Shown piece by piece: positions 33,780-42,954 of a stretch of DNA of 64,000 nucleotides. The stretch spans positions 80,935-144,934 of the forward strand of contig JAFTYI010000031.1 of the NCBI GenBank assembly GCA_017464815.1. The letters run 5' to 3'. This DNA is from Bacteroidaceae bacterium (lineage in GTDB: Bacteria > Bacteroidota > Bacteroidia > Bacteroidales > Bacteroidaceae). The position numbers and the translations under genes were made by a program. The notes below the pieces were generated by a model, which was not told the DNA's origin, did no database searches, and saw nothing but the letters and a program-made list of their open reading frames with translations. Position 1 is the first letter of the stretch. Each line of letters starts with the position of its first letter.

Positions 33780-35933
33780 TTATCTCAATACAAGTCTTAC
33801 GGTTTGTCCCTTCACCAGGCGGTTACCGGCGGGAATACTTTGGCTACGCACCTTGCCTACGCCGCTCAGTTGCACTTTCAAACCGCTCTTTTCCATCAAG
33901 TATACGGCGTCTTTGGCTCCCATGCCTCTGACGTTGGGCACTACGCCGTTTTTCAACTCCATGCGTGTCAGCCTCACTCCATCGGGAATCATGTCGGCCT
34001 GTCCGAAGGCATCCTCCTTGTCGTAGTGGCCTTCCCATTCATTGTCCACGTCCAATTCGCGCAGGATGTAGCGTGCTTCGTTCAGATTGCCGTTTTTCAC
34101 GTCAGGAATCACCACCGAGTTTGTGTCCATAGCTTCAGCAATGTTCCGCTTCAGGCTTCCTGCCATCACCCGCTCTGCTATCCGGCTGAATACGGGACCG
34201 GCCATTCCGCCTCCTGATGCCGGATAACCGGGTTTCCTGATGGCTACGATGCAACTGTATTTCGGATTCTCCGAAGGGAAGTATCCACAGAAACTGACCA
34301 AGTATTGCATGGTTCCTCCCTTGTAACCGCCGGCTCCCTGTGCCACTTGGGCCGTGCCGGTTTTGCCTGACACGTGGAATTGTTTCGAGCCGGCCTGTTT
34401 GCCCAGTCCTTTGCTTACCACACCTTCCAACATGTCCTGCATCTTTTTCAGGGCTTCGGGTGAACAAATCGACTCTTTCAGCACAATGGGTTCAAACTCT
34501 TCCACCATCTTGCCATCGCGCATGATGGCTTTCACGAAGCGTGGCTTCACCATTTTTCCATTATTGGCTATCGCGTTGTAGAAAGCGAGTGTGTTGATGG
34601 GGGCAATCTGTGTTTCATATCCGATAGACATCCATGCCAATGTCGTTTTCCACCAATTCTGTTTGTTCGGGTATCGGATGATGGGCGGTTGGTAGCCGGG
34701 AATCTCCAGATTCAATGGCTCTCCTATGCCGATGCGGTACAATCCCTCCACAAACTTGGTGGGGTTGTTGGCATATTTCTCGTCAATGATGCGTGACACT
34801 CCGATGTTGGATGAAACACCCAATATGCGTGGCAGGGATATCTTCTGGTATCCGCCTCTGTACCAGTTGTGGTCCTTCATGGGGCTACCGTGCATCATGT
34901 ACACTCCTGTGCCTGTGTCCACAATCTCGGTTGTGTCCACCACTCCGTCATCAAGTGCCACCAATATGGAGGCGGTCTTGAATGTCGACCCCGGCTCCAT
35001 GCGGGTTGAGATGGCGTGGTTGTTCATTTCGTAGTATTTCCCGTCTCCGGCCTTGCTCATGTTCACGATGGCACGCACCTCGCCCGTGGCTACTTCCATC
35101 AGGATGACGACTCCCATGTCGGCGTTCAGCTCCTTCATCTTGTCCACCAGAGCCTTTTCGGCGATGTCCTGCATGTTCACGTTGATGGTGCTCACAATGT
35201 CACAACCATCCACGGCCGGCACATCCACGATGTTCAGGTATTTGTTCATCACCTTCTGTCGGTGGGTGAGGCCGGTTTTCCCCTTCAGGATAGAGTCGTA
35301 TGCCAACTCCAAACCATTCTTGGCAGAGTCGGGATAGCCGATGAATGTGTCGCCCAACGTGCGCATGGCCAATGAGCCGAATGGCTTCTTGCGTCGGTTG
35401 AAGCTTTGTCCGATGAATCCGCCCCTATATTGGTTCAGACGGAACATGGGCAATTTCTTCACCTCCTTGTATTGGATATATGAGATGCGTTTAGGATAAA
35501 TCAGCCAGTTACGGCTTTTTTCTTTTCGTCCCTTTAACAGATGGGCCTTGAATTCAGCTGCCGTGCGGTCGGGGAAGATACGGTGCAACCCTTCGCATAT
35601 CTCGTCAATGTTGTTTTTCAACAATGTGTCGCGGCGATATTGGTCTTTCTCCCGACGTTCAGGGAAGTTCTTTGACTCTGAAGTCATGAAGTCCAGATAG
35701 ATGCGGTATTCGGGCAGACTGCTGGCCATCAGTTGTCCATCGGCAGAGAGAATGTTTCCTCTATTGGGTTTTATGACCACATTCTCTTTTACAAAGCGAT
35801 TGGCCACCTGCTCCCAATACCCACGTTTGACAAACATCAAGAAACCGGCACGCACAACAATGGAGATGGCCACTATCACCAGCAGGGCGACAATGGCTAA
35901 GTAACGTATGGAAGTGCTTTTCTTGAAATCCAT
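33780..35933 (-). CDS. ftsI: Septal penicillin-binding protein 3 / FtsI transpeptidase with PASTA region
   Basis: A 717-aa class B PBP. ATG 35933 is chosen because an AAGGAG Shine-Dalgarno-like sequence stands before it, and the hydrophobic anchor (YLAIVALLVIVAISIVV) follows at once; a TTG 57 bp upstream would overlap ftsL. The transpeptidase motifs are EPGSTFKTA (SxxK) near residue 316, GVSSNIGV (SxN) near 378 and VSGKTGTAQV (KTG) near 523. The C-terminus holds one clear PASTA repeat (GVVPNVRGMGAKDAVYLMEK) and one poorer repeat before it. It cross-links septal peptidoglycan with FtsW. Confidence 0.95.
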   Translation of the reverse strand: MDFKKSTSIRYLAIVALLVIVAISIVVRAGFLMFVKRGYWEQVANRFVKENVVIKPNRGNILSADGQLMASSLPEYRIYLDFMTSESKNFPERREKDQYRRDTLLKNNIDEICEGLHRIFPDRTAAEFKAHLLKGRKEKSRNWLIYPKRISYIQYKEVKKLPMFRLNQYRGGFIGQSFNRRKKPFGSLAMRTLGDTFIGYPDSAKNGLELAYDSILKGKTGLTHRQKVMNKYLNIVDVPAVDGCDIVSTINVNMQDIAEKALVDKMKELNADMGVVILMEVATGEVRAIVNMSKAGDGKYYEMNNHAISTRMEPGSTFKTASILVALDDGVVDTTEIVDTGTGVYMMHGSPMKDHNWYRGGYQKISLPRILGVSSNIGVSRIIDEKYANNPTKFVEGLYRIGIGEPLNLEIPGYQPPIIRYPNKQNWWKTTLAWMSIGYETQIAPINTLAFYNAIANNGKMVKPRFVKAIMRDGKMVEEFEPIVLKESICSPEALKKMQDMLEGVVSKGLGKQAGSKQFHVSGKTGTAQVAQGAGGYKGGTMQYLVSFCGYFPSENPKYSCIVAIRKPGYPASGGGMAGPVFSRIAERVMAGSLKRNIAEAMDTNSVVIPDVKNGNLNEARYILRELDVDNEWEGHYDKEDAFGQADMIPDGVRLTRMELKNGVVPNVRGMGAKDAVYLMEKSGLKVQLSGVGKVRSQSIPAGNRLVKGQTVRLVLR

Positions 35934-35982
35934 GAATGTATCTCCTTGTTTTTTTCTTTTTTCTGTTTTTATTCTTCTGTCT

Positions 35983-36381
35983 TTACTCAATCACGTATGG
36001 TGGCGCGGTGGATGTCTGCAGGTCACTATGCTCGGCAGACACATATTCCTCGATGCGCGATTGTCGGGTGCGTTCGGTCAGTTCGCTCGAGCGGGTCAGT
36101 GCATCGTATTTGATGTCCATCAGTTCTTTCCTCAGTCGGTCAATCTCTATCATCTCCTGTTGGACTGAGTAGCGGTTGCTGATGTAGATGACCGTGTAGA
36201 TGGTAATCAGCAACAGCAACTTGGCCTGTCGGCGCAAGAAGTCGTTGATAAGGAAATCGCCCAAGAAGATGTTCTTCAAGGTCAGTTTCTTTCCCGTAGC
36301 GGCGGGTGTGCCTTCTGCTGCCTCTTCTTTGGAGAGAGGCATTGCACCCGTTTGTTCCGTCTGTTTCATTTCCTCCTTCAT
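35983..36381 (-). CDS. FtsL-like cell division protein
   Basis: A 132-aa bitopic protein. A charged cytoplasmic N-terminus of about 50 residues is followed by one transmembrane helix (KLLLLITIYTVIYISN) and a short periplasmic coiled coil (EMIEIDRLRKELMDIKYDAL). Sequence similarity to E. coli FtsL is minimal, but topology, size and the place between rsmH and ftsI are those of the Bacteroidota FtsL-like family. It would act in the FtsQLB complex that activates FtsWI. Confidence 0.85.
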   Translation of the reverse strand: MKEEMKQTEQTGAMPLSKEEAAEGTPAATGKKLTLKNIFLGDFLINDFLRRQAKLLLLITIYTVIYISNRYSVQQEMIEIDRLRKELMDIKYDALTRSSELTERTRQSRIEEYVSAEHSDLQTSTAPPYVIE

Positions 36382-36394
36382 GTTGATGCGTCGT

Positions 36395-37333
36395 TTACCG
36401 TTCGATCTTCTCTGCTATTCTCAATTTGGCGCTTCGTGAGCGCGGATTCCGTTTCAGCTCCTCCTCCTCGGGAGTGACAACCCTGTTGTTCACGGGGCGC
36501 AAGGGAGCTTGTGTGCGTCCGAAGAAATCTTGTTCGGCGCGTCCCTCCACATTGCCGGTCTTCATGATGTTCTTCACCATGCGGTCCTCCAGTGAGTGGT
36601 AGGTGATGATTACCAGGCGTCCCCCAGGCTTCAGCACTCGGATAACCGACTCCAACATTTCGCGCAGCGCCTCCATCTCTTGGTTTACTTCGATGCGCAG
36701 GGCTTGAAACACTTTGGCGAGTTCCTTCTTTTCGCGTTCGCGGCCGAACATGGGCTTCACGATGTCGAGAAAATCGCCGATGGTCTCTATCCGCTTGCTT
36801 GCCCGTGCCTTCACGATGGCCGAAGCCAGTTTGCGGCTGTTCTTGAGTTCGCCGTACAGATAGAAGATATCGGCCAACTTTTCCTCGCTCAAGGTGTTTA
36901 CCAACTCTGCTGCCGTGTGTCCGGCACGCTTGTTCATGCGCATGTCCAGCTTGCCGTCGAAGCGGAAGGAGAACCCGCGCTCTGAGTCGTCGAAATGGTG
37001 TGATGACACTCCCAAGTCGGCCAATATGGCATCCACCTCACCGTCTACTCCATGATAGCGCATAAAATTGCTCAAGTAACGGAAGTTGCTGCGCACGAAG
37101 GTGAAACGTTCGTCAGTCGGGATGTTCTGTTCGGCATCCTCATCCTGATCGAAACCGAAAAGGCGGGCGTTTTCATCCATGCGTGCCAGTATCTCCTTGG
37201 AGTGTCCGGCGCCACCCAATGTCAAGTCCACATAGATGCCACCGGGGCGGATGTTCATTCCATCCACCGTTTCGTGCAGCATTACGGGCACGTGGTACGT
37301 CTCGGCTGTTGTTATGTTCACTTTGGCATCCAT
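36395..37333 (-). CDS. rsmH: 16S rRNA (cytosine(1402)-N(4))-methyltransferase
   Basis: A 312-aa SAM-dependent methyltransferase (MraW) acting on C1402 of 16S rRNA. The start of the fold is HVPVMLHETVDGM (14-26), the SAM loop YVDLTLGGAGHS (33-44), and DAILADLGVSSHHFDD near 105 plus a C-terminal ITYHSLEDRMVKN near 248 are family signatures. It lies 45 bp after mraZ and 13 bp before the ftsL-like gene. Confidence 0.97.
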   Translation of the reverse strand: MDAKVNITTAETYHVPVMLHETVDGMNIRPGGIYVDLTLGGAGHSKEILARMDENARLFGFDQDEDAEQNIPTDERFTFVRSNFRYLSNFMRYHGVDGEVDAILADLGVSSHHFDDSERGFSFRFDGKLDMRMNKRAGHTAAELVNTLSEEKLADIFYLYGELKNSRKLASAIVKARASKRIETIGDFLDIVKPMFGREREKKELAKVFQALRIEVNQEMEALREMLESVIRVLKPGGRLVIITYHSLEDRMVKNIMKTGNVEGRAEQDFFGRTQAPLRPVNNRVVTPEEEELKRNPRSRSAKLRIAEKIER

Positions 37334-37378
37334 TGGTTTCCTTGTCTTTTGGTGTGTCAGTATACGTCGGTTTTTAAC

Positions 37379-37849
37379 TTATAGAGTCGTTTCTTGACCC
37401 ATTTCCATCAATTCCTCCAGTTTTGCACCGAATTCTTCGGGGTTGACGAAGGGGACATCCACCTTTTCGCGTGCCCATATCTCGATGGTGTCATCCATGC
37501 CGATGAAGCGCACGTCCATGTTGATGCCTGCCAACTCACGGTAGCGGCGTGGAAGCAGAATACGTCCGTTGGTGTCCATGGTCAATATTTCGGCATCGGC
37601 CGCAAACTGACGGAAAATTTGCTGTTCCTGACGGTTCCAGCGGCTCAGTTTGGAACGCAGGGTGGCCAACTGCTCTTTCCACACCGTTTCGGGGTAGATG
37701 ACCAGGCACTCTTGGAACACGTCCTTGCGCATGACCATGCTCTCTTCGCCAGCTTCTTGCATCACATGACGAAAGTTGGCCGGCAGGAACACACGTCCCT
37801 TTGAATCGGCCTTTGCATCGCTACTTCCTATGAATTGAATGTTGTTCAC
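37379..37849 (-). CDS. mraZ: Transcriptional regulator MraZ
   Basis: A 156-aa protein with two SpoVT/AbrB-like beta-hairpin domains. The paired motifs are DSKGRVFLPANFR (residues 15-27) and DTNGRILLPRRYR (near 92-104), the D-x-x-G-R signature of MraZ. In other bacteria MraZ forms a ring that binds direct repeats upstream of its own operon and represses the dcw cluster. It is the first gene of that cluster here, and a repeat matching the E. coli-type site lies upstream at 37880-37904. Confidence 0.95.
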   Translation of the reverse strand: MNNIQFIGSSDAKADSKGRVFLPANFRHVMQEAGEESMVMRKDVFQECLVIYPETVWKEQLATLRSKLSRWNRQEQQIFRQFAADAEILTMDTNGRILLPRRYRELAGINMDVRFIGMDDTIEIWAREKVDVPFVNPEEFGAKLEELMEMGQETTL

Positions 37850-37879
37850 CTTACTTAAAATGAGTTTTCGGCTGTAAAA

Positions 37880-37904
37880 TTACACAATTCCCCACAATTC
37901 CCCA
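37880..37904 (-). promoter_or_regulatory. Candidate MraZ operator upstream of the dcw operon
   Basis: On the minus strand two TGGGG boxes (37904-37900 and 37894-37890) are spaced by AATTG, followed by another AATTG and a weak third box, TGTAA. This equals the E. coli MraZ pattern of TGGGN boxes with 5-bp spacers (10-bp period). The array ends 31 bp before the mraZ ATG. No perfect TAnnTTTG box was found; TAATTTTA, directly after the array, differs by one base. Confidence 0.5.
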
Positions 37905-38023
37905 CACTTTTTATGAAAAAAGTTCAGAAAAGATTGCATTTAGTCTTTTTCTGCACACAAAACGTTGGTTTTTAACAACCTGAAAAGGCATAGTTAAAGT
38001 GGGGGATAAAATCTGAAAAGGGT

Positions 38024-38081
38024 CAAAAAACAGGCGGATTGGCACCCCCTTTTCTCATTCAAGTCAGGTGTCAATCCGCCT
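38024..38081 (-). terminator. Terminator of the mannose-1-phosphate guanylyltransferase gene
   Basis: 15-bp stem with one G-T pair (38032-38046 and 38067-38081), followed on the minus strand by TTTTTT. It separates the guanylyltransferase transcript from the dcw promoter region. Confidence 0.85.
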
Positions 38082-38103
38082 ATAGTTGTTTGCAGATGTG
38101 TGG

Positions 38104-39192
38104 TCAGACGAAGTCTTCTCCCATTTTTATCCGAGTGTCGTTAATCATTTTTCGCAGCATGTTCGTGTCATCCTTGGGGCATATCAGCAGAATCTCTTCA
38201 GTGTCGGCGACCAGGAAGTTCTCCAATCCTTGCACAACCACCACTTTGTTTGCCTTTCGGGTCCCCACAAAACAGTTGTTGCAATCATATAGGACGACCT
38301 TTTTCCGCTGCCGTGCATTGCCCTGCTCGTCTTTGGGCAACGTGTCGTAATAGGTGCTCCATGTACCCAAGTCGCTCCATCCGAAATCGCAGGTCATAAC
38401 GTACACGTTTTCAGCCTTTTCCAATATTCCGTATTCGATGGAAATATTGGGGCAGACGGGGAAGTGTTTGTCGATGAATCCCTGTTCCTCCTCGGTGCCA
38501 TAGAGGGCGCATCCTCCGTTGGCTTCAAAGCTGGCGGACAATTCAGGGGCATGGCGGCGGAATGCGTCGATGATGGTGTGTGTCTTAGCTTGGAAAATGC
38601 CGGCATTCCAATAGAATTCACCACTCTCGAGGAACATTTCAGCCAGTTCCTGTTCGGGTTTCTCTGTGAAGGTTTTCACGTGGTAGAAATTTTCTCCGTC
38701 GTTGTCCCCCACTTGGATATAGCCATATCGGGTTTCGGCCCGATGGGGGCGTATGCCGATGCAGAGCAGGCCGTTGCACTTTTCCACAAACCGGAATCCC
38801 TTGTCAATGTCTCTCACAAACTCTTCTTCGTTGATTATCAGGTGGTCCGATGGGGTGAAGATGACGCTTGCGTCGGCATTGATGGCATGGATGTGATAAG
38901 TGGCCCATGCCATGCAGGGAGCCGTGTTCCGTCGTGTCGGTTCCGACAAGATGCGTTCAGCCGTCACTTCGGGCAACTGTTCTTTCACCAATTCGGTGTA
39001 TTCACTGTTGGTCACCACGTAGATGTTCTCCTTGTCCACCACCTTGCAGTAGCGGTCAAAAGTCTGTTGCAACAAGGTGCGTCCTGTGCCGTAGAAGTCA
39101 AGGAACTGCTTGGGTAATTTCTTGCGGCTCAGTGGCCAGAAGCGGCTGCCTATGCCACCGGCCATAATTACACAATATATATTGCCTTTCAT
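38104..39192 (-). CDS. Mannose-1-phosphate guanylyltransferase
   Basis: A 362-aa cytoplasmic nucleotidyltransferase. The signature MAGGIGSRFWPLSRKKLPKQ at residues 10-29 and the metal-binding region FTPSDHLI near 115 define the GDP-mannose pyrophosphorylase group; the Trp-Pro-Leu-Ser-Arg run separates it from glucose-1-phosphate enzymes. Further matches are FTEKPEQELAEMF and FYWNAGIFQAKT. It lacks the C-terminal isomerase domain of bifunctional ManC. It makes GDP-mannose for surface polysaccharides and GDP-fucose. It is a single-gene unit with its own terminator; a TACCTTAG box in the upstream region resembles a -7 element. Confidence 0.93.
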   Translation of the reverse strand: MKGNIYCVIMAGGIGSRFWPLSRKKLPKQFLDFYGTGRTLLQQTFDRYCKVVDKENIYVVTNSEYTELVKEQLPEVTAERILSEPTRRNTAPCMAWATYHIHAINADASVIFTPSDHLIINEEEFVRDIDKGFRFVEKCNGLLCIGIRPHRAETRYGYIQVGDNDGENFYHVKTFTEKPEQELAEMFLESGEFYWNAGIFQAKTHTIIDAFRRHAPELSASFEANGGCALYGTEEEQGFIDKHFPVCPNISIEYGILEKAENVYVMTCDFGWSDLGTWSTYYDTLPKDEQGNARQRKKVVLYDCNNCFVGTRKANKVVVVQGLENFLVADTEEILLICPKDDTNMLRKMINDTRIKMGEDFV

Positions 39193-39300
39193 GAATATGA
39201 GCGTTTTTTTTGTTAATCTTCCGCTAAGGTAATCCTTTATTTTGAGCTGGCCAAGTATCGTGTGTTATTTATTGTGAAAACAAGTTTGTGGAACCTCCCT

Positions 39301-40569
39301 TTAGTTTCCATCGGGCTTTTCAATCTCGGTGAACGGACTGTTGTTCCATTTGAACGAGTCGAAACTGTCAGGTTTGGCAGGGTCATATCCGGGATAGTCT
39401 TCGCGCAGATATTGCACCAATGGATGCTCCAGTTTCTTCAGTCCTTCAATCACGCATTTGGCAATCTGATAAGCGCCATAGGGGTTGAAGTGGGTGTTGT
39501 CGGCAAAGTCCTTTGTCTGTCCCGGCCAGGTTCCGGCAGGGTAGTGTACCAGGGCTTTTTTCGAATCCTCTACGCCTAAAGCCTCATACAGGACGGTTGT
39601 CATCTGTTGCAGGTCGATAAGGGGCGTACCCGTCTTTTCAGCCAGGAACTTCACTGCATCCGGGAATTCTCCGTGAGTGTCTACCAGCTTGCCATTCTTG
39701 AAGTTACGTCGCTGTGTCGGAGTCACCAACACCGGATGTGCGCCGCGTGCGCGTGCTTCGTCGATGTATATCTTCAGGTTGTAGATGAAGTGTCCCCATG
39801 CGCCACATCCTGGACGCTTCTGTTTCTCGTCGTTGTGGCCGAATTCCATGAAGATGTAATCGCCCGCTTTCATCTGCGACAGCGCCTTCTTCAGTCGGCC
39901 GGCACCGATGAACGTGTTGCTCGATTCGCCGCTCTCGGCATAGTTGGCAAAGCACACCTTGTCTGTGAAGAAGCGCGGAATCATCTGTCCCCAGCTGGCC
40001 CAAGGTTCGTTGTCCTGGTCAACTACCGTGGAGTTTCCACAGAGGAAAATGGTGGGCACGTCCTCCACCCGCTTGATGTCGATGCGCGCACATGCCGGAG
40101 CATCGCCGTTGAACTCCAGCGTCAACTTGTTGTCCCAGTTCAGTTTGCTCTTTTCGCGGGGTTTGATTTTCACGCTCTCCTTTTCGTTGATGACCGGGTT
40201 GCGCTTGTTGATGGTGAAGGTGTATTCCTTCAATTCTCCCTTCTTGGTAGCCACGTTTTCCACAAACAGGCGGCGTGATTCGCCTCTCACACTGGTGTTT
40301 GCAGCCCGCTTTTTACTGCCTAGGGTCACGGTTACATGATAATTCCCGTCGGGCACTTTCACTGAAAAGAAGTAGGGCGCCGTGCTCTTTTTCCCAGGAG
40401 CCGGTTGCAGGTCGTATCCGTAGCCTGTCTCGTCGGTGTACACACTTGTTTCGGTGATGGCCGTGCATCCTTCGGCTGCACGTCGGTTGCCTGTCAGGTC
40501 GAAACTGAACTCTTGAGCTTGGCAGCAAAGGGCTGCCATCAACATCAGTAATGTCGCTTTTGCTTTCAT
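39301..40569 (-). CDS. Secreted SGNH esterase, rhamnogalacturonan acetylesterase-like (CE12)
   Basis: A 422-aa exported protein (signal peptide ending CCQAQ). An N-terminal beta domain (about 20-165; DGNYHVTVTLGSKKRA) is followed by an SGNH hydrolase: block I FLCGNSTVVDQ near 172 with the nucleophile Ser, block III FGHNDEKQ near 243, and block V DNTHFNPYGAYQIA near 355 with the Asp-His pair. This is the CE12-like layout of rhamnogalacturonan acetylesterases, which deacetylate pectin. It fits the GH28/GH43 genes at the left end, but lies 37 kb away and has no PUL neighbours here. Confidence 0.87.
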   Translation of the reverse strand: MKAKATLLMLMAALCCQAQEFSFDLTGNRRAAEGCTAITETSVYTDETGYGYDLQPAPGKKSTAPYFFSVKVPDGNYHVTVTLGSKKRAANTSVRGESRRLFVENVATKKGELKEYTFTINKRNPVINEKESVKIKPREKSKLNWDNKLTLEFNGDAPACARIDIKRVEDVPTIFLCGNSTVVDQDNEPWASWGQMIPRFFTDKVCFANYAESGESSNTFIGAGRLKKALSQMKAGDYIFMEFGHNDEKQKRPGCGAWGHFIYNLKIYIDEARARGAHPVLVTPTQRRNFKNGKLVDTHGEFPDAVKFLAEKTGTPLIDLQQMTTVLYEALGVEDSKKALVHYPAGTWPGQTKDFADNTHFNPYGAYQIAKCVIEGLKKLEHPLVQYLREDYPGYDPAKPDSFDSFKWNNSPFTEIEKPDGN

Positions 40570-41116
40570 CTCTTTCTGCTATTTGTTTTTATGGTTTGGT
40601 ATGAATTTCCTATTTCGCCGCTAAGTTACACAGATTTTTCCAATTCTTCGCCCTTCTGTGAGGGGAAAGATGGAAAAAGTTTCTTGGGAGCATACATTTC
40701 ATGCCGACACACCTCCCTTTCGAGGTAAGCGGATAAGAAGGGGGCAGTCCGAAAAGTCGGTTGTATATAATTGGTTTACATGATGTCTTTGTCATTCTGA
40801 ACGCAGTGAAGAATCTGTAGACGCAAGCAGAACACTATAATGCTGACGTATTCAGATTCTTCACTGCGTTCAGAATGACAGAGACGGCATAATTTGCAAC
40901 TGGATTTTTGGACTGTCCCGTAAGAAGAATCGTTGACGCATTTGGGGACAATAAAAGGCTTCCCAAGTTTGAGAGTCGGGCTTGGGAGCGCTATGGATGT
41001 TTACGCAAGTCTCGCGCGTACATGTATATATTAAGGTATAATGTCGGCTCACGCCTGTGCCCCATCAACCTTCATTTGATGAGCATTGCGAATGTTTGTC
41101 TGATATGGGGTTACTG
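40570..41116. other. Intergenic region with a long inverted repeat
   Basis: No credible gene; the ORFs of about 60 codons have no motif. It carries the upstream region of the CE12-like gene and a 33-bp inverted repeat (40785-40885). The remainder (40890-41116) shows nothing recognisable apart from lying downstream of the beta-barrel gene. Confidence 0.5.
40785..40885. repeat. 33-bp inverted repeat of the TCATTCTGAACGCAGTGAAG type
   Basis: Arms 40785-40817 and 40853-40885 pair over 33 bp with a single G-T pair; the inner 27 bp are perfect. The loop is 35 bases. The arm contains TCATTCTGAACGCAGTGAAG, a sequence type seen as an intergenic repeat in many unrelated bacterial genomes. It could be a mobile palindromic repeat or a processed RNA hairpin. 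Confidence 0.85.
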
Positions 41117-41830
41117 TCAGAATCTGTATCCAAAGTTGAGAGAGCTGGTAAATGCGCGGGTGTCGATCCATATCTTGTTGAGGTCGATGCCGTAAGACAG
41201 GCCAAACACGAACTGGCGATATTGGAAATCGCATCCCAATTGCCATCCGCATTGGAATCGCTCGAAGGTGGGGTAAAACTCATCACTGTCGAAAATGTTG
41301 GCTTCATCCTTGTAGTCGGAGTTGTCATAAGCCTCCAATTTTCCCGTTATGTGCATTCGCAGATACAGCCCTGTATAGGGGATTATTTTCCAATCAGGAT
41401 TCTTTGTGTCGAATCTGTATCCTATGTTCACGGGTATTTCAAAAGTGAACAAGTTCAGTTTTTCTCGTGCAACTCCCGTGTATATACTGATTTTCTTCTC
41501 AATATCGACGTCGTACATTCCCCATTTTATGCCAAAACCTGTTTCCAGAAAGATGGGTTTCTTCTTGTTGAGGGCAAATCCATGCAGATAGCTCACGGCG
41601 ATAGAAGTGGAAGCGGGGATGTTTTCATACGTTTTGCCATCAGGGAGTTCTATGTCGGGCATGTGGTAAGCGTTACTTTCGATGGCAATCCTCACTCCGT
41701 CCCAATCTTCCATGGTTTGGGTGAACGATTCTTGTGATGCTTTTGTTGCAGCTGTTCCATCTACGTATTGTGCGGTTGCGTTCAGTGCAAAGCCCGCAAT
41801 CAGCAGGCATATTGATAAGGTCTTCTTCAT
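41117..41830 (-). CDS. Outer membrane beta-barrel protein
   Basis: A 237-aa protein with a signal peptide ending LNATAQ. Alternating hydrophobic strands (GFGIKWGMYDVDIEKKISIY, FTFEIPVNIGYRFDT, IIPYTGLYLRMHI, CDFQYRQFVFGLSYGIDL) and the terminal SLNFGYRF with a C-terminal Phe are typical of small outer-membrane barrels of Bacteroidota (porin/OmpW/PorT-like size). No specific family was recognised. It lies 24 bp downstream of the PD40 propeller gene and is probably co-transcribed with it. Confidence 0.75.
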   Translation of the reverse strand: MKKTLSICLLIAGFALNATAQYVDGTAATKASQESFTQTMEDWDGVRIAIESNAYHMPDIELPDGKTYENIPASTSIAVSYLHGFALNKKKPIFLETGFGIKWGMYDVDIEKKISIYTGVAREKLNLFTFEIPVNIGYRFDTKNPDWKIIPYTGLYLRMHITGKLEAYDNSDYKDEANIFDSDEFYPTFERFQCGWQLGCDFQYRQFVFGLSYGIDLNKIWIDTRAFTSSLNFGYRF

Positions 41831-41854
41831 TTTTTTTACCTGTGTTTTATTCGG

Positions 41855-42838
41855 TTAGTTTTTCAGATTCATTCTCCACACGTTGGCAGTTCCGTTCCGG
41901 TTTCCTCGTTTCGACACGAAGTAGAGGTGCTTTCCGTCGGGGCTCCATGCCGGACTCAGGTCATCCGCTACGTGGTCGGTCAATTGCATCATTGCCGTGC
42001 CGTTTGTGCGACAGACGAAGATGTCAGTGTTGGGTGTCTGCTTGTTGCTGGCTTTTCCTTTCGTTTCTCCCGCAAAGGCGATCCATTCCCCGTCGGGTGA
42101 CACGACAGGGGTGCTGAACCGTTGATTGGGGGCACTCACCAGGCAGACCTCTCTCCCCGTAGTCATGTCTACCTTCCATATTTCACTCCTCCCCTCCTGG
42201 TTTAATCGGCAGCATACATAGGCATTCTCCCCTGGAATGGGGCTTGGGTTGAATCCCGTGGCATGAACCGTCATGTTATGATTGCGTGTGTGGTAGCGGT
42301 AGATTTTGAATGCCTCATTCTGTTGTCGGGCAAAGAGTATGTCTTCTCCATCCTTGCAACAGATGGGTGAATAGTCCACCTGTTTCACCGTTAAGATTTC
42401 ACAGGCATATCCTTCGTGGGCATCTGTGCGACACACCTGACAGTCGTCCCCCTTCACATCGGTGAACAGCAACTTTTTCCCATCGGGTGAGTAGGTGAAG
42501 TCCAACACTTGCGTGCGGTTTGTGCGTTGCAGGGTAGGGCTGTTTATGCCGTGCTCCATATCCTTTACGAAAATGTTTGTTGTTCCATCTTTGTCCGAGA
42601 GGAATGCCAGTTGCTTTCCATCGGGCGACACATCCATCACGCGGTTTGTCAGCCAATTCAACTTTCTGGCCGAGCGTTTGACGGTGGGCATATACACCCC
42701 ATCTTCATCTGTTGTCATTTGTTGGATTCCCAAATCCGCCTCATACTTAGTGCTTATTGCCGGATTGCCCGTCTCTTGTGCCCGTATGCCTCCCGCCATC
42801 AGCAGGCCGAGCATACACCAGATAAATCTCTTTTTCAT
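41855..42838 (-). CDS. Secreted TolB-like PD40 beta-propeller protein
   Basis: A 327-aa exported protein. ATG 42838 starts a signal peptide ending GGIRAQ; the frame continues upstream through a structured leader with no better start. At least four PD40 repeats are visible: DVSPDGKQLAFLSDKDGTTN, DFTYSPDGKKLLFTD, VVSPDGEWIAFAGE and AWSPDGKHLYFVSKRG. TolB-type propellers bind proteins or peptides in the periplasm; there is no TolB N-terminal domain and no peptidase domain. It shares a unit with the beta-barrel gene, so an envelope role is likely. The exact function is unknown. Confidence 0.82.
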   Translation of the reverse strand: MKKRFIWCMLGLLMAGGIRAQETGNPAISTKYEADLGIQQMTTDEDGVYMPTVKRSARKLNWLTNRVMDVSPDGKQLAFLSDKDGTTNIFVKDMEHGINSPTLQRTNRTQVLDFTYSPDGKKLLFTDVKGDDCQVCRTDAHEGYACEILTVKQVDYSPICCKDGEDILFARQQNEAFKIYRYHTRNHNMTVHATGFNPSPIPGENAYVCCRLNQEGRSEIWKVDMTTGREVCLVSAPNQRFSTPVVSPDGEWIAFAGETKGKASNKQTPNTDIFVCRTNGTAMMQLTDHVADDLSPAWSPDGKHLYFVSKRGNRNGTANVWRMNLKN

Positions 42839-42876
42839 GTCGGTTAATGCTTGAGTTGTTCCGGTCGGATGCAGCC

Positions 42877-42897
42877 CGCCCTCTTTGGTGGAGGGCG
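42877..42897 (-). promoter_or_regulatory. Hairpin in the 5' leader of the PD40 gene
   Basis: CGCCCTC-loop-GAGGGCG (42877-42883 and 42891-42897), extendable to about 13 pairs with wobble pairs. It lies about 40 bp before the start codon within a leader of roughly 110 bases. It could control translation or mRNA stability. Confidence 0.4.
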
Positions 42898-42954
42898 AGC
42901 CGCATTCAATCAAAAACTGTGTAATACTAATAAGTTCTTTTTTCTTTACCGTTG

